This document shows positions 46,490-60,037 of a DNA stretch of 64,000 nucleotides, piece by piece; the first letter of the stretch is position 1; each line of letters starts with the position of its first letter. Below the pieces are notes generated by a model. It did not search any database. It saw only the letters and a list, made by a program, of their open reading frames with translations, and had not been told where the DNA came from. The stretch spans positions 62,001 to 126,000 of the forward strand of contig MU119306.1 in the NCBI GenBank assembly GCA_014904845.1, given 5' to 3'. The stretch comes from Acephala macrosclerotiorum. Taxonomy: Eukaryota > Ascomycota > Leotiomycetes > Helotiales > Mollisiaceae. A program made the position numbers and the translations under genes.

Positions 46490-49400
46490 TCAATTATACT
46501 GGCTCGCCCTTGCCCTCTGCTCAGCCTGGTACCTCGCACTTTGATCCTTCTGCTCACATAATGCAACCTGTCGATTATACTCGCTCTGGCTCGCGGCCTC
46601 CCTTGCGCTGATGAGCTGCTGCTCATAGCCAATCTTCGACTGGAGAGCCGAAGCTTCCCTTTGATCCAAAGCCCGTCGGTGAGCGAGCTCAGATGCCTGT
46701 TCGCGCTCAACATTTGCTCTTCTGCGCGCGGCTTCTTCGTTCACGCCTTCGAGGCGAAGCCTGTTCTCGGTGACGAGGGAGTCTTGCCTTTCTTTTTGTA
46801 GTACTTTCGCGTGGCGGAGGGCTAAGGCTTGTTTGTTCTCTGCGAGTTGCTTCTCGGTGTTTTCTTGCTCTTTGAGTTGTCGGAGGAGGAGGCTGTGCTT
46901 TTCTTTAGCTTTTTGTACGCTACGTTCGTAGTCCTCGGCTTCGATGGCACGTTGGTGGGCTGCGATTTCGTTGCGTCGTTTCAGCTCTTCTCGTTGCTCG
47001 TGGTCTGCTCGTTTCTGTTTGTTCACTGCTTCAGCGACTTCTTCTGGCAGTCCGCAGGCTCCATCTGGCTGATCTACAGTATGTGCGTAGAGGCGATCTT
47101 TGCACTTTCGTGCATGCAAGAGCTTCTGAAGGTGTTGACATTTCTCGGGGTTTCCATGTGCGACGAGAAACTCAACGTATTTGGTGGGCGAGTAGATATA
47201 ACCTCGGGAATCTTCGTACAGATATATCGGATCGTTGATATTCTCCCACACTGCTGGGAATGCTAATAGCTCGCGTGTGACATCGACTGAACTCTCGTTC
47301 TCAAGGGCTAGATGGATCATCGTTTTGCCGCCACTCTGGGGTATGTCTTTGACTTGAGACGGCAAAAGCAACGCGATTGATTCATGGATCCTTTTCGGCC
47401 AGTCCTCTCCTCTTGGCTCGGCGTTTAGACACAATTCTTCCAAAGCAGTTCGGCCAAACCGTCCTTCTGCATGGATCGCAGACGGAAAGTCGTCACGATG
47501 ACCATTTGCGAGCAGCAGCTCGATGACCCTTGGGTGCGCTTCTCTGGCAGCTTCGTGCAAACTCCCATCGTCGCCTTTTGCGCCTGCTTTGATCAGTATC
47601 TCTGCAGTCTCCAGATGCCCATTTCTGCTCGCATAAAACAAAGCAGAGTGCTCATCTTTGTCTCGATGAGATAGATCAACGCCAAGTTCAACGAGCCTCT
47701 TTGAAATTGCGGTCTTCCCTGCTGTGCTGGCAAGATGTGTCGCAGAGGTGCCTGTCTGCGGAGTTTCGAAAGTCACGTCAGCTAGCATCGATATTTGTTA
47801 GCTACCTTGCTTCAATATAACATGCGAGGTGGGGCAGCAGAACCCACCATCATGCCCTTCCTCAAAGATCTCCATGATGACCTCTTCAGAAATGGTCGGT
47901 GATGGGCGACTCATGAGCGTCCAGATGAGTAGAGTCATACTTTCCGTTTCGCCAAACAGCTCGGCGTCGCATTTGCTGTTAGCAGGACATCCATGGTTCA
48001 AGAGATACTTCGTCAGCAGATAGCCTTCAGGAAACTCTGAAAGAGCCCAGAAGATGACGAAGTCTTGGAGAGGTGCTGATTCTCGGTGAGCACATTCTTC
48101 GAGATGTTCCAAGAAGGAAATGAGTTCCTCCTCATTCTCAAGTGCTCGTACCAAAGCTGGAATGACCACGTTCAAATCAGGCTTCTGTGATGCGAGACGT
48201 CTGAAAAACTCTACGTCGCTGGTTCTTGCTATGTCGACAAACAGTTTTCCATTGCCGCCGCTGACAACGGGATTGTATGGTATCAATAATTCTACCAGAT
48301 CCTTAGTTAATTGGGTGATGACGTCGTCAAAGCCATCGAGCAGAGCACGATCAACGAAATGTTGCGAAACTCCCTTAGTCAACAGAATACTAGCTGTTTG
48401 CAAACCCTCTAGCGCCGATTGTATGGTTCGTGCATTTAGAAGCTGCTCAAATGCTTGGCCCACTATCTCGCTTGGGATCTCTGCCTTCGCCAACAGCTCA
48501 GTCGATTTGGCATCTCCAGCTATGGCAGACAAAATCAAGCTTTCGCCCCCGTTGTATGCAGGATCTGCCTTGAAATCCATCATCAAACTCAGAAGGTCGT
48601 AGTCTTTCTCTTCTACTATCTGCGCAAGGTAATGTGATACTGTCTCCTGGCTGACTCCGGGCTCTTTCCCCAGCAATGCCTTCGCTATCGCTAGGCGATC
48701 AGAGCCTATTGATTTCATTGATGCCGAGAAAGATCGGTCCAGGGTTTGTTGCTCTGATAGTCCACCAGCTAATAGGACATTCAGCGTTGCAAGGTCGCCT
48801 CTTGCAACAATTCCATATAGCGCGCTCCCAGCATCAAAGTCTAGTGAAGAATCGAAACCTATTAGTAGTGTGAGAAGATCATGATCGACAATTTCGGTTC
48901 GAGTGGCCTTCAACAAGGCGGCACTGACAAGGTCTCGCGTGATGCCGGATTTTAACAAGGTTTGATAAATTTGCTTCCTCCGGTTGACGTCGAGCACAGA
49001 ATCAGTGGCACTTTGGAAGCCTCTATCACAAGAATCCTGACTTGGACTTCTGCTAAGAAAGAGGTTGAGCAGTTCCAGCGACCCTGCCGAAGCAACAACC
49101 CTCATTGCGAAGCCATTTTCAGCTTCAACCGACGCGCCATGATCTAAGAGCAGGGAGGAGGTCTTGATATCACGCGCATCTCGTAAGACGGTCTCGATCA
49201 ATGTCGCACTGACCTCACTTTCGTTTGAGTAGTCTGCAAGAAGAGCCTCGAAAATGTCGTACCGTTCTTCCTTAGTACATTCTGCCTTTCTAGCCAGTGT
49301 GAATGCATTGGCAAGAGTCTTCTTATTGAGCTTAGTGGTCATGAATCGTTTCAAGAGTGGCAGATTCGTAGTTTTAATTGACTCAAGAACCGCTGCACCT

Positions 49401-51919
49401 CCGTCGAAGTTCGGAGAGGCGTGATGGCCAAGTAGGAGTTCGACGTGGGTAAGGTCGTGCTGGATAGCTTCTCGAGATGCTTGAATAAGCGCTTGATCCT
49501 GCCCAACATTCAATCCTCCGGCTTTTACGAGCGCCTTCATCAAATTGTACCTTCTTGACCTGTCCAGAATTCCACGGGTCGCCGGGAAAGCAAGGACAAT
49601 GTTGGCATGTTTGACACCTGCTTCAAGGAGAAGGTTACAGACCTCTACGTTCCCTGCGGCAACAGCATATTGCAGAGCTTGGGAATGTTGAAAGTCGGCA
49701 CTTGCACCAAAATCCAAAAGAAGGCGTATGACCTCTATGCGGCCGCCTTTATTTTCAACCTCATTGAGAAGTGGTTGGTCGAGAAGTCCCTTGTAGCCAT
49801 AATCCTTCAAGCTTGAGGTTCGAACAAGTAGCGTTGCCTTATCCAGGCTAAACCCCTGTGGTTTCAGCACATTTTGAAGCTGTGCTGTGAATGTTTCTCT
49901 TTCAATCTTACAGTCTTTGCAGATCAATCTTAATGCGGAAATCCTCGGCAGACGGAGTGCTTCTTCAACGGCTTTGCCATGCTGATGGTTGGCATTGGCC
50001 CCATGACGAATCAGAGCAGTCAGAGCTTTTTCGCGATGGTCATCTCGTACAGCCTTGATGAGCATCTCGGCGACTGGAGTTCCTCGGGCTCCCTTCTCCA
50101 AGAGCGTGGTCATCATGCCGACCTGTCGCTCGTATGCACCAGCCTCAGCGGTTGCAAACGACACGGGCAAGAAGCGAATGGCTTCTGAAACTGTATCCGG
50201 ACCTGGAGTTTCTTGACAAAGCAAGTCTAGCGCTCTCTCATCTTGTTGTGCAGCTGCAGTACAGACACAATTGCCATTCTTGTCAAGAAAGTCAATGGAA
50301 GCGTGGTATCGCATCAATGTCTCGATCAGGCTGTAGTCTGTTGGGTCTTTTGCATTCGCAACGATAGTTTGTAGGGCAACGTGGAGTTGTTTACCCGAGA
50401 CTCCCCTGCTGAGAAGCCTATTCATAATATCAAGTCTTTCGGATGGGGCCTGGATTTTCATCGCGTCAGGAAGGACCTCACAAAGAACGGAGGGTTGACA
50501 GGATCCTTTCAGAAGTTTTCCAAATAAGTCGAAGTCGTTGCGCCTCAATGCCACTCGAACGACTCGTCCATTGTTGTAGTCGAGAATAGCGCCTTTCTCA
50601 ATCAGCATAGGCACCAATGACGTGCATCCTTTGTCCACTGCATCGGAGAGGCATTTGGTGAGTGAAGCTTGGGAAACACCCTTTTCAACGAGAATTTTGA
50701 CAATTGCTTCGAAAGTATTGACATCTTCTAGTACATTGGCTTCGTAAAGGGCCCGTGATGTGCTTGGCTCAGGAATTTGGCCTCGGAGAAGGACTTCGAC
50801 GAGATCTATTTGGCCTGAGATGACGGCCAATCTTAAACCTTCAGCGCCATTGCGGTCAGTAGATATACCATGGCGAGTCAAAAGCTCGACCAAAGAATTC
50901 TGATTGCTCTGGACTGCTTTCAATAGTTCGTCGTGTAATATTGATGTGTCCGCATTTGCTCCGCCACACAACAGCATGTCGAGAAACCGAACTTTGGTGT
51001 TCTCCTCCATGATAGCACACGCCGTGCTCGTAGCTGCGTCTAAAGCAGTTGCTGGTGGGTCTTCATCTGCAGTCAGTATCATAGCCGTCTGCTCCAGACT
51101 TCCGATACTGATTGCAGCACACAAAGCTTGGCCGTCATTGAGCATGCCATCTGCACCATGTGCAATTAACAACGCCACCAAATCAGAGTCCTGGCCGATG
51201 GCAGCGAGCAAGGCTTGGTTGACGTAGAATGGATTGAGAGGGGTAGTTGCTGTCAAGAACATGGTGTACAGGTTTTGGTTCTCCTCGCTGATTGCAGTCA
51301 GGAAATGATCAGCATTTCCAGTCGCGTTCGGATCTGCGTTGTTTCGAAAGAGCTCTTGTGCAGTTTCCATTGCCTTGCGATCCAGTGCAATGCTCAGAGC
51401 CCTATCTCGAGAGACTTGGCTCGCTCCAAAATTGGTGAGCAGTCTAACGTATGCAACATCGTTGCGGCCGTTGCGGCCCGCGACGAGCTCCAGCCATCCG
51501 TTCGACTTTCCCGTGCAAACAGCATCGCCATTTTTGTCCGCAATATAGCCAACGTTCACATCCAAAGGGTCTCTCAAGTCGAAGGAAAGCACAGCTTGAG
51601 CCAATCCAGGCGGGCCACCTTGACGGATCTGCTGGTTGAGCACAGCATACCTCTCGGCCTTGGTGTATATCCAATTGTCCGGGTTCAGAAGGGCAGCTTT
51701 CTCCTTTTTGGACCTCAGGAGATTCCTTTTCTGCTTGGTTGGGTCCGTGTAATAGACACTAGATTTCCGCTGCACCTTCAAACTTTCTTTGGCGTCGGCC
51801 CGGTCAACTGGGGATGTAGCAATAGAGTCGCGGCGGAACGGCTCGACCGTGGGCAGCGGCTCCCTGGTGTATGCTCCCGCTGCTCTTGCGAGAGCTGATA
51901 GTCGATCCGGATCGTGCAT
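46490..51919 (-). CDS. Giant ankyrin-type solenoid protein with coiled-coil tail (1,787 aa)
   Basis: Two exons, 51919-47848 and 47781-46490, joined by a 66-nt intron (donor GTGGGT, acceptor GCTAG). The start MHDPDRLSALARAAG is the first ATG of the frame. After a basic N-terminal region (about 1-120) comes a solenoid of diverged ankyrin-like repeats (about 150-1360; examples LLIAHGADGMLNDGQAL and LLDFGASADFQHSQALQYA). Then follow canonical ankyrin repeats (THLASTAGKTAISKRLVELG). A module is shared with the paralog downstream: DDGSLHEAARE, a Cys-containing FGRTALEELC and YSPTKY. The last 170 residues are a highly charged Glu/Arg/Gln coiled coil. Cytosolic or nuclear location is likely, as there is no signal or membrane segment. 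Same strand as the 2,790-aa paralog, suggesting tandem duplication. Confidence 0.87.
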
Positions 51920-52774
51920 AGTTTGACATTTGAAGACAAATGATGCTAGAACGAATTCGTGTGTTCGATTTTGCGACTCAATCGAGGTCGTCGTTCGAAA
52001 CAAAAATTGGCATTAGTATGCAGGCTGCAAGCCACATTTTGCTCACTGCCACCATGAGATTGCATTCATATGGCAGCCTCGAGCCTCACAGGAGCAGAAC
52101 ACCCGCGAGGCTCAATATGTCACATCGAGGGAAAGGCCCTGGTCGTCGACGGGTTGAGCACATGGGAGCACATGCAAGAGGTTCCAATTCGAGAGCCCAA
52201 AGATAGCATCCGTCCGCCCTGGTGGCGTGTGAAGCTTGTATGATTTGTGGATAAGCATGAGGGAGGTTGGGGCCCGTTTGTTGAGACTGGGGCTGGGGTG
52301 TCTCGATTGAAATAGGTGTGGTGAGCATCAGGGTGTTCCTTTTTCCTTCCCCAGGATCAAGCATCCCAACCCGTCATCCTACAGGTGCATTGTGACTTCT
52401 TTTGCAGCTCTCACAGCCAGTAATATCAACTGCACAATCAAAGGCTTCGACGAGATCTGGTAATTGGTTCCAGAAGAGCCTCACGGGAGGCAGCCGTCGT
52501 TGAGCGGTACAAGCGGTCTCGTGAAGCTGTGAGGCCTTGGGCGAAGTGAACCTTAATGGGTGGTCCATTCTTTCATCAAAGGAGCTGTCGCCCAAATAGA
52601 GACGAACAAGTCATTACAAGTGGATGAGAGTGATGCGAAACCAAGATCTTCGCGATTGAGAGAATCTAAATTGATGAAGTCGTATATGTAAGAGTAAACG
52701 AAGTTAGAGCAATTGAAGAAGTCTCGAGTGGTGCGACGACTTAGCGTGAAATTCTTAACCTTAGGCACCAAGCT
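51920..52774. other. Promoter region of the 1,787-aa ankyrin gene
   Basis: Minus-strand frames at 52595-52374 and 52771-52553 have no recognised family; otherwise nothing seen. Confidence 0.4.
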
Positions 52775-53450
52775 TCAGTGCCTCTCTGGTGCCTCACTGT
52801 CGGCCAGCGAATCATACACCGAAAGTACAAGGCCCCGATGTCCACTCAGCAAATCTCTCCCTACCATTATAGGGTATTCCAGCGCCCAGCCTCCTCTAAT
52901 CCCAGGCATTCCCTCAAACACCGCATCCTTCGCCGGCGGCCACATTTGCCATCCTTCAAGACAAAATATGCTCCTATCATCATTGGTGAAGAATGGTGCA
53001 TGAAAGCTCCAGTCTCCCCTGAAAGAATCTTTCGAGTCGGTGTACGCAGTGTACATGATCTCTGCGAACCCTCCTTTTTGCGGGCAGCTTCGTCCAGGAT
53101 TTTCTCCTCTGAGCATCTACCAAGTATCGAGATGATAAGTATCGCATAATCCAAATGACTACTTAATGCTGGCGTGGTCATTGACCAGCATGGTCCAGTT
53201 TATATATGCGCCCGGTGCGATGTCTTCATGGAAGGCCCCATGAATCAAGAGAACCGTGAACATACCACTAGACGACAATTAGATGGACTTCATATTAACT
53301 TAGTATAGGTGGGAAATCATACGCGATAGGTGAGGGGGGTCTGGAATGAATCGCACACAGTTGATCGAAAAGAGATCCATGTTTGGATCTGACCACAGAC
53401 GAGCGTTGTTAAGTCCGGGGAGCATCGCGGCATCGTTTTTGTCGTAGAGA
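52775..53450 (-). pseudogene. Hypothetical protein gene, apparently decayed
   Basis: Three coding-like pieces on the minus strand follow in order. About 53450-53319 holds MLPGLNNARLWSDPNMDLF. 53266-53163 holds MFTVLLIHGAFHEDIAPG. 53108-52775 holds GDWSFHAPFFTNDDRSIF and ends in a stop. The second and third join cleanly by an intron (GTAGTC to GCTCAG). The first and second cannot be joined in frame with visible GT-AG signals, and no start codon fits the first piece. I do not recognise the family. Either a mutated gene or one with a non-canonical intron. Confidence 0.4.
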
Positions 53451-55380
53451 GTGCTCTGCTGAAGAAAACTGACTCTCCCCTACTCAAATGTTGATTCTAT
53501 CCATGCTCTCTGATTGAGACTCCTGCGATTAGAACCGCTCCTCTACCCATCGAGAACCAAATCTCCCCTGCAGTCGCTACTTGAGGCTACGAAGTTTTCA
53601 TCAACATGTTCTTTCTCCCCATCCTCTGCTATTTACTCAAAGCGGTGCTAGGCTCGCATCATGTCTAGTACTGGAAATTTCTCATTTCAATTGTTGTTTT
53701 GCAAAGCCGAAGCAAAAGTGCGGTTCCTGTCTTGTTTGGATAGCAGCCTAGTAGGCTACAGTCATCTGCAGTTGGCTCAGATGCATGGCGACGCATTGGG
53801 TCTCTGGTGTTCATTTTCAATTATGTCCGCGTTGCAGTTATGAAGAAGGATTTTAATGTAAGCGCAAGGAGGTCATGTTATAATACATGATCAATTTATG
53901 ACTGGATGGCTTCTCTCACAATCCAACAGCTTTTCTCTTCTGATTCGATACAAGCGTGGAGAGGCGAAGTAAGGACGGCCCGTCAGATCGTCAGCGGCAT
54001 GTTCACCCCTTGCCGTTGCGCCTAGGCTCATAGATATCAACGGGGCTTTCCTATCGGTTAACATCTGTAGTTTCCCAGCGCGATTCATACGCATGAAATT
54101 TTTGTTCTGTACCAGTTAAGTTTAATTCGACTTCGTGCGATCGCCGGTCAACATAAAAAGCATCCAAAGACTATACAAAACGCTCCTCCACTATATTCAA
54201 AATCTCGACATGGGTTGATATAGATATTTGGTCTAAAAGACAAGCAAATGGTTGATTTCGGCTTTAGAATCTCTCTTCTTCTATCTATGTTTCTCACCGT
54301 CACGCGGGGAAGGCGTTGCGCGAGAAGCTAACGAGACCCACGAGGCGCTCAGAGACAGCATTCACTAACTTCATGTGCCGGATCCTGCATGAACAACCCC
54401 CTCTTCTTAGCGCTACATGTGAAAGCTATTGATTTTAAAGCTACCACGAAGATTTGAAGTGTTCAATCCCAGGTATTCAGGTCGGCCCAGCCTCCCAACT
54501 CCTTTTGTTCGATCGTTATAGTAGCTGAGTGTCAAACGGAGGTGCCTGTGAGTGATTGATTGGATTCCTTAAAGCATTATTTTACAGTGTAAAGGCCCTC
54601 TTTTATCATGTCCTGCCGATTATTATTTAAAGAGTAGGGCATCGACCCCTGACTTTCAATACGGAGTGTGTCGTTAAACCTTGGAAGTTTCCACGTATGT
54701 TCAACGTCCATGTCTCAGTATACTTAAAACATGGCCTGTGGTAAGCTAATTGAGGCCATCGCCTGAATCATGTGGACTTCGAACCCTTTTCCACGTCAAT
54801 GGTAAGACTTGGTCAATATCATGGCTGTAGAATCCTTGCGACGCAGGTGAACCGTTGCGAGAGTCCCCACGGGCTGGAGCAAGCAAGCGCAAGATATTGA
54901 TCGCCTATTTGGTAAAGCTTCATTCCCGCAAACTGGGAAGCGGTTTTGGTGGAGGTTGAATTTCTTGGTTACGATAAGTGATTGGGCTAATAGTTTTCTT
55001 CATATGTCAAGTTTTTGAAAACCCGCTAAGTCTAGAACGAAGGCATATTTATATTTCTCGTGGCTGCTTGACCAATATCCTATCATGGCCCAAGTGAGGC
55101 CTTGAACAACAGTCGCAACGGCCAACGGAATTTCGATACACCTGTAGTGGATAATGCGGGAAGGAAATGTACAGGGCAATTCAAGCATTCTTCTCCATCA
55201 CTTCCTCCAAAGCTCACCTGAGTATTTCCTATTCTTACCTTACATGCACCACTCATAGTTCAGGACAGTTCACAGACTTCCATGATAGGTTGTTATCACT
55301 ACACTAGTTCCTTTACAAACAATCTGGTCACGTTATCTTAGTCCTCTATGAGCACCTGATCTTTGACCGCTGGGTTCCAT
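53451..55380. other. Long intergenic region without recognisable gene
   Basis: Only short frames of up to 67 codons, none supported. No repeats or RNA genes recognised. Confidence 0.5.
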
Positions 55381-56565
55381 CTACTTCCCAGAAACTGGCC
55401 TGTTGATTAACTCAGCCCAATCCTCACCCTTAATATAATCCTCAATCCTCGTGGGCTTCACATCCAACTACCACAGGTCAGCATCACCCCTCACCAGTCA
55501 CATCAAATTAGGATGACTCACATCCTTCGAGAAAATCACACTCTGATCATCCTTACCCCAATACCCAAACTCCTGCATATACGCATACATCTCTCCAATC
55601 TCCAGTCCATAACCACCTGGAGCTAGTTTATCATGATCTTCCACAGTCGCTTGCTCAAACGCAGCTGGAAATCCAGTGACTCTGGTCCACAGTGCGACCA
55701 AGTCTTTCCACGGCATCAGATCACCGTAGGCGATGATGTTCTTTCCTGGCGGGAGTTTAGAGAGAGCTTTGACGAAGAGACCAGCGTCTGAGGGGACGAT
55801 GAATGGGACAGGCATGTTGCCGTTTCCAGGGACGCGGAGAAGGAGCGATCCATCAGGACGCTGAGTTTGTTAGCATTGATTTTGTCCAGTGCTTGGGAGA
55901 AACCGGAGGTAACTCTACCTTTTCCCATGGTACGGCACCTTGCCCCCATTTCCAATTGTTGATGAACAGTCCCATCTGCAACTGCGACGTCTTCTTTGCA
56001 AGCTCAGGGTATTTCTCATGAGCATAATCCAGAACAGTAGCCTTAGAGTCAAAATGGTAGACATTTGTATACTTCCCCTTTGACCACTTCTTGGCGTGGG
56101 AAAGTCCGGACCACACGAACAACTCCAGGCTATCGCCAACAGTGGCCGCTGCATCAACGATGTTCTTCCCTTGCTGCACCTCGAGTTCAAAAGCGTATTC
56201 GTTAAGTGTCTGGTTTGGTCTGAGCTTCTCACGATCAGCAGCCGTAGGAAAGATGAGAACACCAATGTTGAATGCTGTGTTGCCGAAGATCATGTTGGCG
56301 CCTTTGAAAGCCTTTTTGAGGGATTCGGCATCGTCGACATCTCCAAGGACGATCTCGATGCCTTTGGCTGCAAGCGCCAGACTTTCTGGCTTTTTTGGAT
56401 CACGGCTCGTTCCGCGAATCTTCCATGTTGGGTCCTTGATAAAGGCTTCGGCGACAGAACTCCCCTATTGAAGGTCAATTATGGCGGTCACGAGGTCTTG
56501 ACTGAGGATTGAAGTTGACGTACCTGGTTTCCAGTGATGCCTACAATGACAAGTAACTTTGACAT
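55381..56565 (-). CDS. NmrA-like NAD(P)-binding protein
   Basis: Four exons, 56565-56524, 56464-55919, 55860-55522 and 55467-55381, giving 337 aa. An atypical short-chain-dehydrogenase fold: the dinucleotide motif GITGNQGSSVAEAF is split by the first intron. It is followed by IRGTSRDPKKPES with the Arg/Lys expected for NADP binding, then VLGDVDDAESLKKAF and MIFGNTAF. Members include the nitrogen regulator NmrA and the redox sensor HSCARG, which bind NAD(P) without catalysis, and some isoflavone-reductase-like enzymes. The insertion around QQGKNIVDAAATVG and LFVWSGLSHAKKWSKGKYT is typical of the NmrA family. All introns are in phase 0 and total length is a multiple of three. No partner genes are evident. 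Confidence 0.9.
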
Positions 56566-57389
56566 GATGAATATTCCTGGGAACAATCTTGCAAATTGGT
56601 GTTTCAGGCGTTCAAGCAACGAGTGAACAAGCTGATGGTGATGCACCAAGAAAAGGAACAATCCTCATCATATATACACAAAATTTCTGCTTGACGTTCT
56701 TGCCAATCCCAACATGAATTCGGGGATTGACTCCATGCTTATGAATTTCATGCCATTCAAATGTGTACTCTCTACAGGCCATAATAAATGTTAATAAGCA
56801 CAGGCCAGTATTTAACTAGATATAGCAAAATACCGTGAATCGTGGAGAGATGATTGGTCTTACCACCCCTTGGCAACACGGCCACAATCACCTCACGATT
56901 AACATTTAAAACAACCTGTAGGTAGTATGTCCGACAACATGGCAGCCTGAGATCACGTTCACTGATCGCGTTTACTGCAAAGGGGCGTAGTGTGACGATG
57001 CTGAATAATGCAACTTCTTTGCGAGGAACCGCCATGTCCGCGCAGCGAAACTTGATGCCCGCACCGTCAGAGCTGACGTAAATATGGCGCAATAAAGGTG
57101 CAGGTACGAAAGGAAAATACTCGGGTCTAACACCAGTGCAGAAGAGGCGTTGTCCTAGGTGGCATGTTGTGGTCAAATCCCGAAGGTTCCATCGGAGTTA
57201 ATGACAAGCGAACAGTCAGCTTTCGCAGGGGTGTTGTTTCGGGTATGTTGGCTCGTTGGACAGAGGACACGACGCTCTATCAACTGCCCATGCACTTGAG
57301 ATAATGCGAATGATCTTGGCTGAGGACTGGTTGTACATGCACTTTAAAGACCCTGAGCAAGTTTGTTGGCTCACACTAAAGGCCTAATG
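56566..57389. other. Intergenic region between NmrA-like and NACHT genes
   Basis: Promoter of the NmrA-like gene on the left, 3' flank of the NACHT gene on the right. A minus-strand frame at 57176-56772 (134 codons) is not supported by any motif. Confidence 0.45.
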
Positions 57390-60037
57390 CTACCCATCAC
57401 TGTCATCGCTAATAAGGTAGTCATCCGGGTCACTCGACTCGGGTTCTGGACTTGGAGAATCATTTCTATCTGAAGGAACCAAGTGCTGCCATTTCAAACC
57501 GAGAGCAAGTATCTTCGAAGAAATTTCGCGATTGTCGAAGCCGTCAGGCACATGGTGCAAATCTCCGTCGAGTCCGCCTGGAGGCCTTGGTCCGGTCAGG
57601 TAGAGGACGAACGAGTAATCCCAGAAGAACTGAACTCGTAACAGAGAGTACGCCTTGAATGCAGCAAAGGTGCTTTTCGTCCCCTGAATGGCATGTTTCC
57701 AGGCTTTGAGTGCGTTGTCCAGTAACATTTGATAGCCCCCACGATAATTTATGAGCATTGCCATCTCGATCCACACCAAACAATCATCGGATTTCATAAA
57801 GGAACTCATGATATCGCACAACCTTGTAACCTCATCCAAGTCGCGAGTGTCGAGAGTCTCTGGAAGTCTTTGAACGAAAAAAGCGTCCCAAAGGCCATAC
57901 GCCATTTCAAAGTACTCCGAGTTGTAAGCAAATCGATGCATTGGCTCGCTGCCGATCAACTGTAAAAGCTCCCTCGATCGTGGGCTTTTGCTGAAGTACC
58001 ATACACTTGTGGCGCCATGATAGAATTGGCTCAGCTTTTGCGGTCTTAGAATAGCCGATGATCCTTGCAACGACGCTTCGTGAATATACTGCGCCGCTGT
58101 ATGATGAATGAAGTCGAGACTGAGATCCCCTGCATCATCCTCACGAATGGTGACTAAGGGAGAACAGAGTTCACGAACAAGCTCAAAGGAGTTGAGTGCT
58201 TGCTCACCGTTGTTGGCGGCCTGGACCACAAGATCTAGCACAGTCTTTTCCAATTGACCTGCGCCAATGTTGACAAAGGTCGATAGATCAACCCACAAAA
58301 ATACTTGTTGGGCAATCTTCAGAGTATCATTATTGAGATGCTTCTCCATATTGACAAAGATCTGGTCGTAGACTTGGGACAGTCCTCGAGGAATATTCTG
58401 CAGCTGTCGTTCTATGGAAGCACGGCTAGGAAGTCGCTGGATCTCATCCATCATCAATCTTGCGTATAGCCACAGGCCATCGGCCGCAGCTGCAACTTCT
58501 TCGTGGACTTGAGATCCGAGCTCAGTTCCGGCAATATTCTTGCATCTTCCTACCCGATCCTTGACGTATTTCCATATGAGAGCACGGCTATCATTCGGAG
58601 ATATCACGATGTCATCGACATCAATAACAGAGGATCGATGAAGAGTATCCAATAACTCGGGTTCATCACGGCAGACCAGTACCAGTTTGACGGATCCAAT
58701 GCCAGACAGCTTTGTGAGATCTGTCAACGACTGCATCAACTCAACAGCGTCGTCACATTCGTCCAAAGCATCTACAACGATCCAGATAGGGCCTGACAGC
58801 GTGCTGATTCCAGAGCATATTGATCGCTTTAGGTCAGCTAACGACTTCGCCTCCTTCTGACCACTTTGCTCGTGAAGCTTGGCGAACAGCGGATATATCG
58901 AGTCATGGCAGGCTAAGAGCTGGGATGCCAAGGTCCTGAACACTTGGAATGGGTGCTTCTTGGTTTCATCGGTGCCTTTGCAAAAGAAGTAAAGAACGTC
59001 ATTGACAGGAACCTCGAGCAGTCGATCAATGATAAAGGCGGCGAGAGTGGATTTGCCTGACCCAGGAGCGCCCCCAATTCTCATGATGGATGACGACTGG
59101 GATGACAGGAAGTTCCTGGCGGCTGAAGTATTCACAGCCCATTCGCATGAGCCGTGCATGCAGTCAGCTTTGTGCCGGGACAAATCGTCCTGGACCGTGG
59201 ATGGCGAAAGCCATTGTTGAATAACAATCCGATTCTGGGCTGCGAGTTGGTTAGTAATGAACCCTGAGACGAAGTCGAATTCAGATAGATACCTGTCCTG
59301 GCGTTCTCTTCATCCTGCCTTGCTTTCTTGGCCTCTGCAATGTTTGCAGCATTGGCTGCCCAGTCGATCTGGGCGCTATGATGGGATATGTTGTCAGCAA
59401 CCAGCTTGAAGTCTTTCTCGAACGAGGTGAAAATAATTGCTGGATCAATGTTAGAACGCTAAAACATGGATTTGTAGGGTGACGTGCCAATCGTTCGACG
59501 TGAGTGAAATCTTACAACGCGTGTGCACAGATCTAGCAAGTCGCTGTAGAGCAGACCGACAGCGTTTTGAACATGCATGTGGTTGTGGAACAGACTCTCG
59601 TAGTTGCTATAGCGTTCGAGAGATGTGACAATCCGATGAAGGAGCTGTGCAAGCTTTTCGATAGTTTCGAGGTGGTCATAGGCCGCCATCAAGGCCAACT
59701 TGACTGGTCCCCATATCGGTGAACCCATGGCACCATTTGTCTGAATAATAACATCGATGACATTTTCAAATCTCTTGAGAGGTTGTATAACAGGCCTGAT
59801 AGCATCCAAGACCTTTGTGTAGCCACGGCGTCGTTGTGACTTGGTAAGAATGTCCAAGCAATCCTCTGCATTGGCGGGGGGTTTGAAAGTTGCTTGCTGA
59901 GATGGAGTCAGACTTGCCAGATGAGCCTGAACTGCCTGTTCCCAGACATCTGAGCGGTTGGTATCTAGTCTACGCCCAGTCAGTGATAATGTTCAATTAT
60001 TCAGACAGGGGAAGACTCACGGCGCCTGGGATGCCAT
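57390..60037 (-). CDS. NACHT-domain STAND (NLR-like) protein
   Basis: Four exons, 60037-60021, 59969-59516, 59458-59293 and 59239-57390: 828 aa. The N-terminal domain (about 1-215; WEQAVQAHLASLTPSQQ, then GPVKLALMAAYDHLETIEKL) matches the helical DUF7708-type region that precedes NACHT in many fungal STAND proteins. The NACHT domain follows with the P-loop GGAPGSGKSTLAAF (about 269-280) and Walker B IWIVVDALDECDD. A winged-helix-like region and a helical C-terminal part (about 520-800) end in an acidic tail. No clear ankyrin, WD40 or TPR repeats are present, so the sensor part is missing or unrecognised. Such proteins act in non-self recognition and programmed cell death in fungi. The first exon encodes only five full codons. 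Divergent from the gene at 60634. Confidence 0.88.

Noticed and set aside
56772..57176. 134-codon minus-strand ORF upstream of the NmrA-like gene
   Set aside because: No recognisable motif or splice context; intergenic composition.
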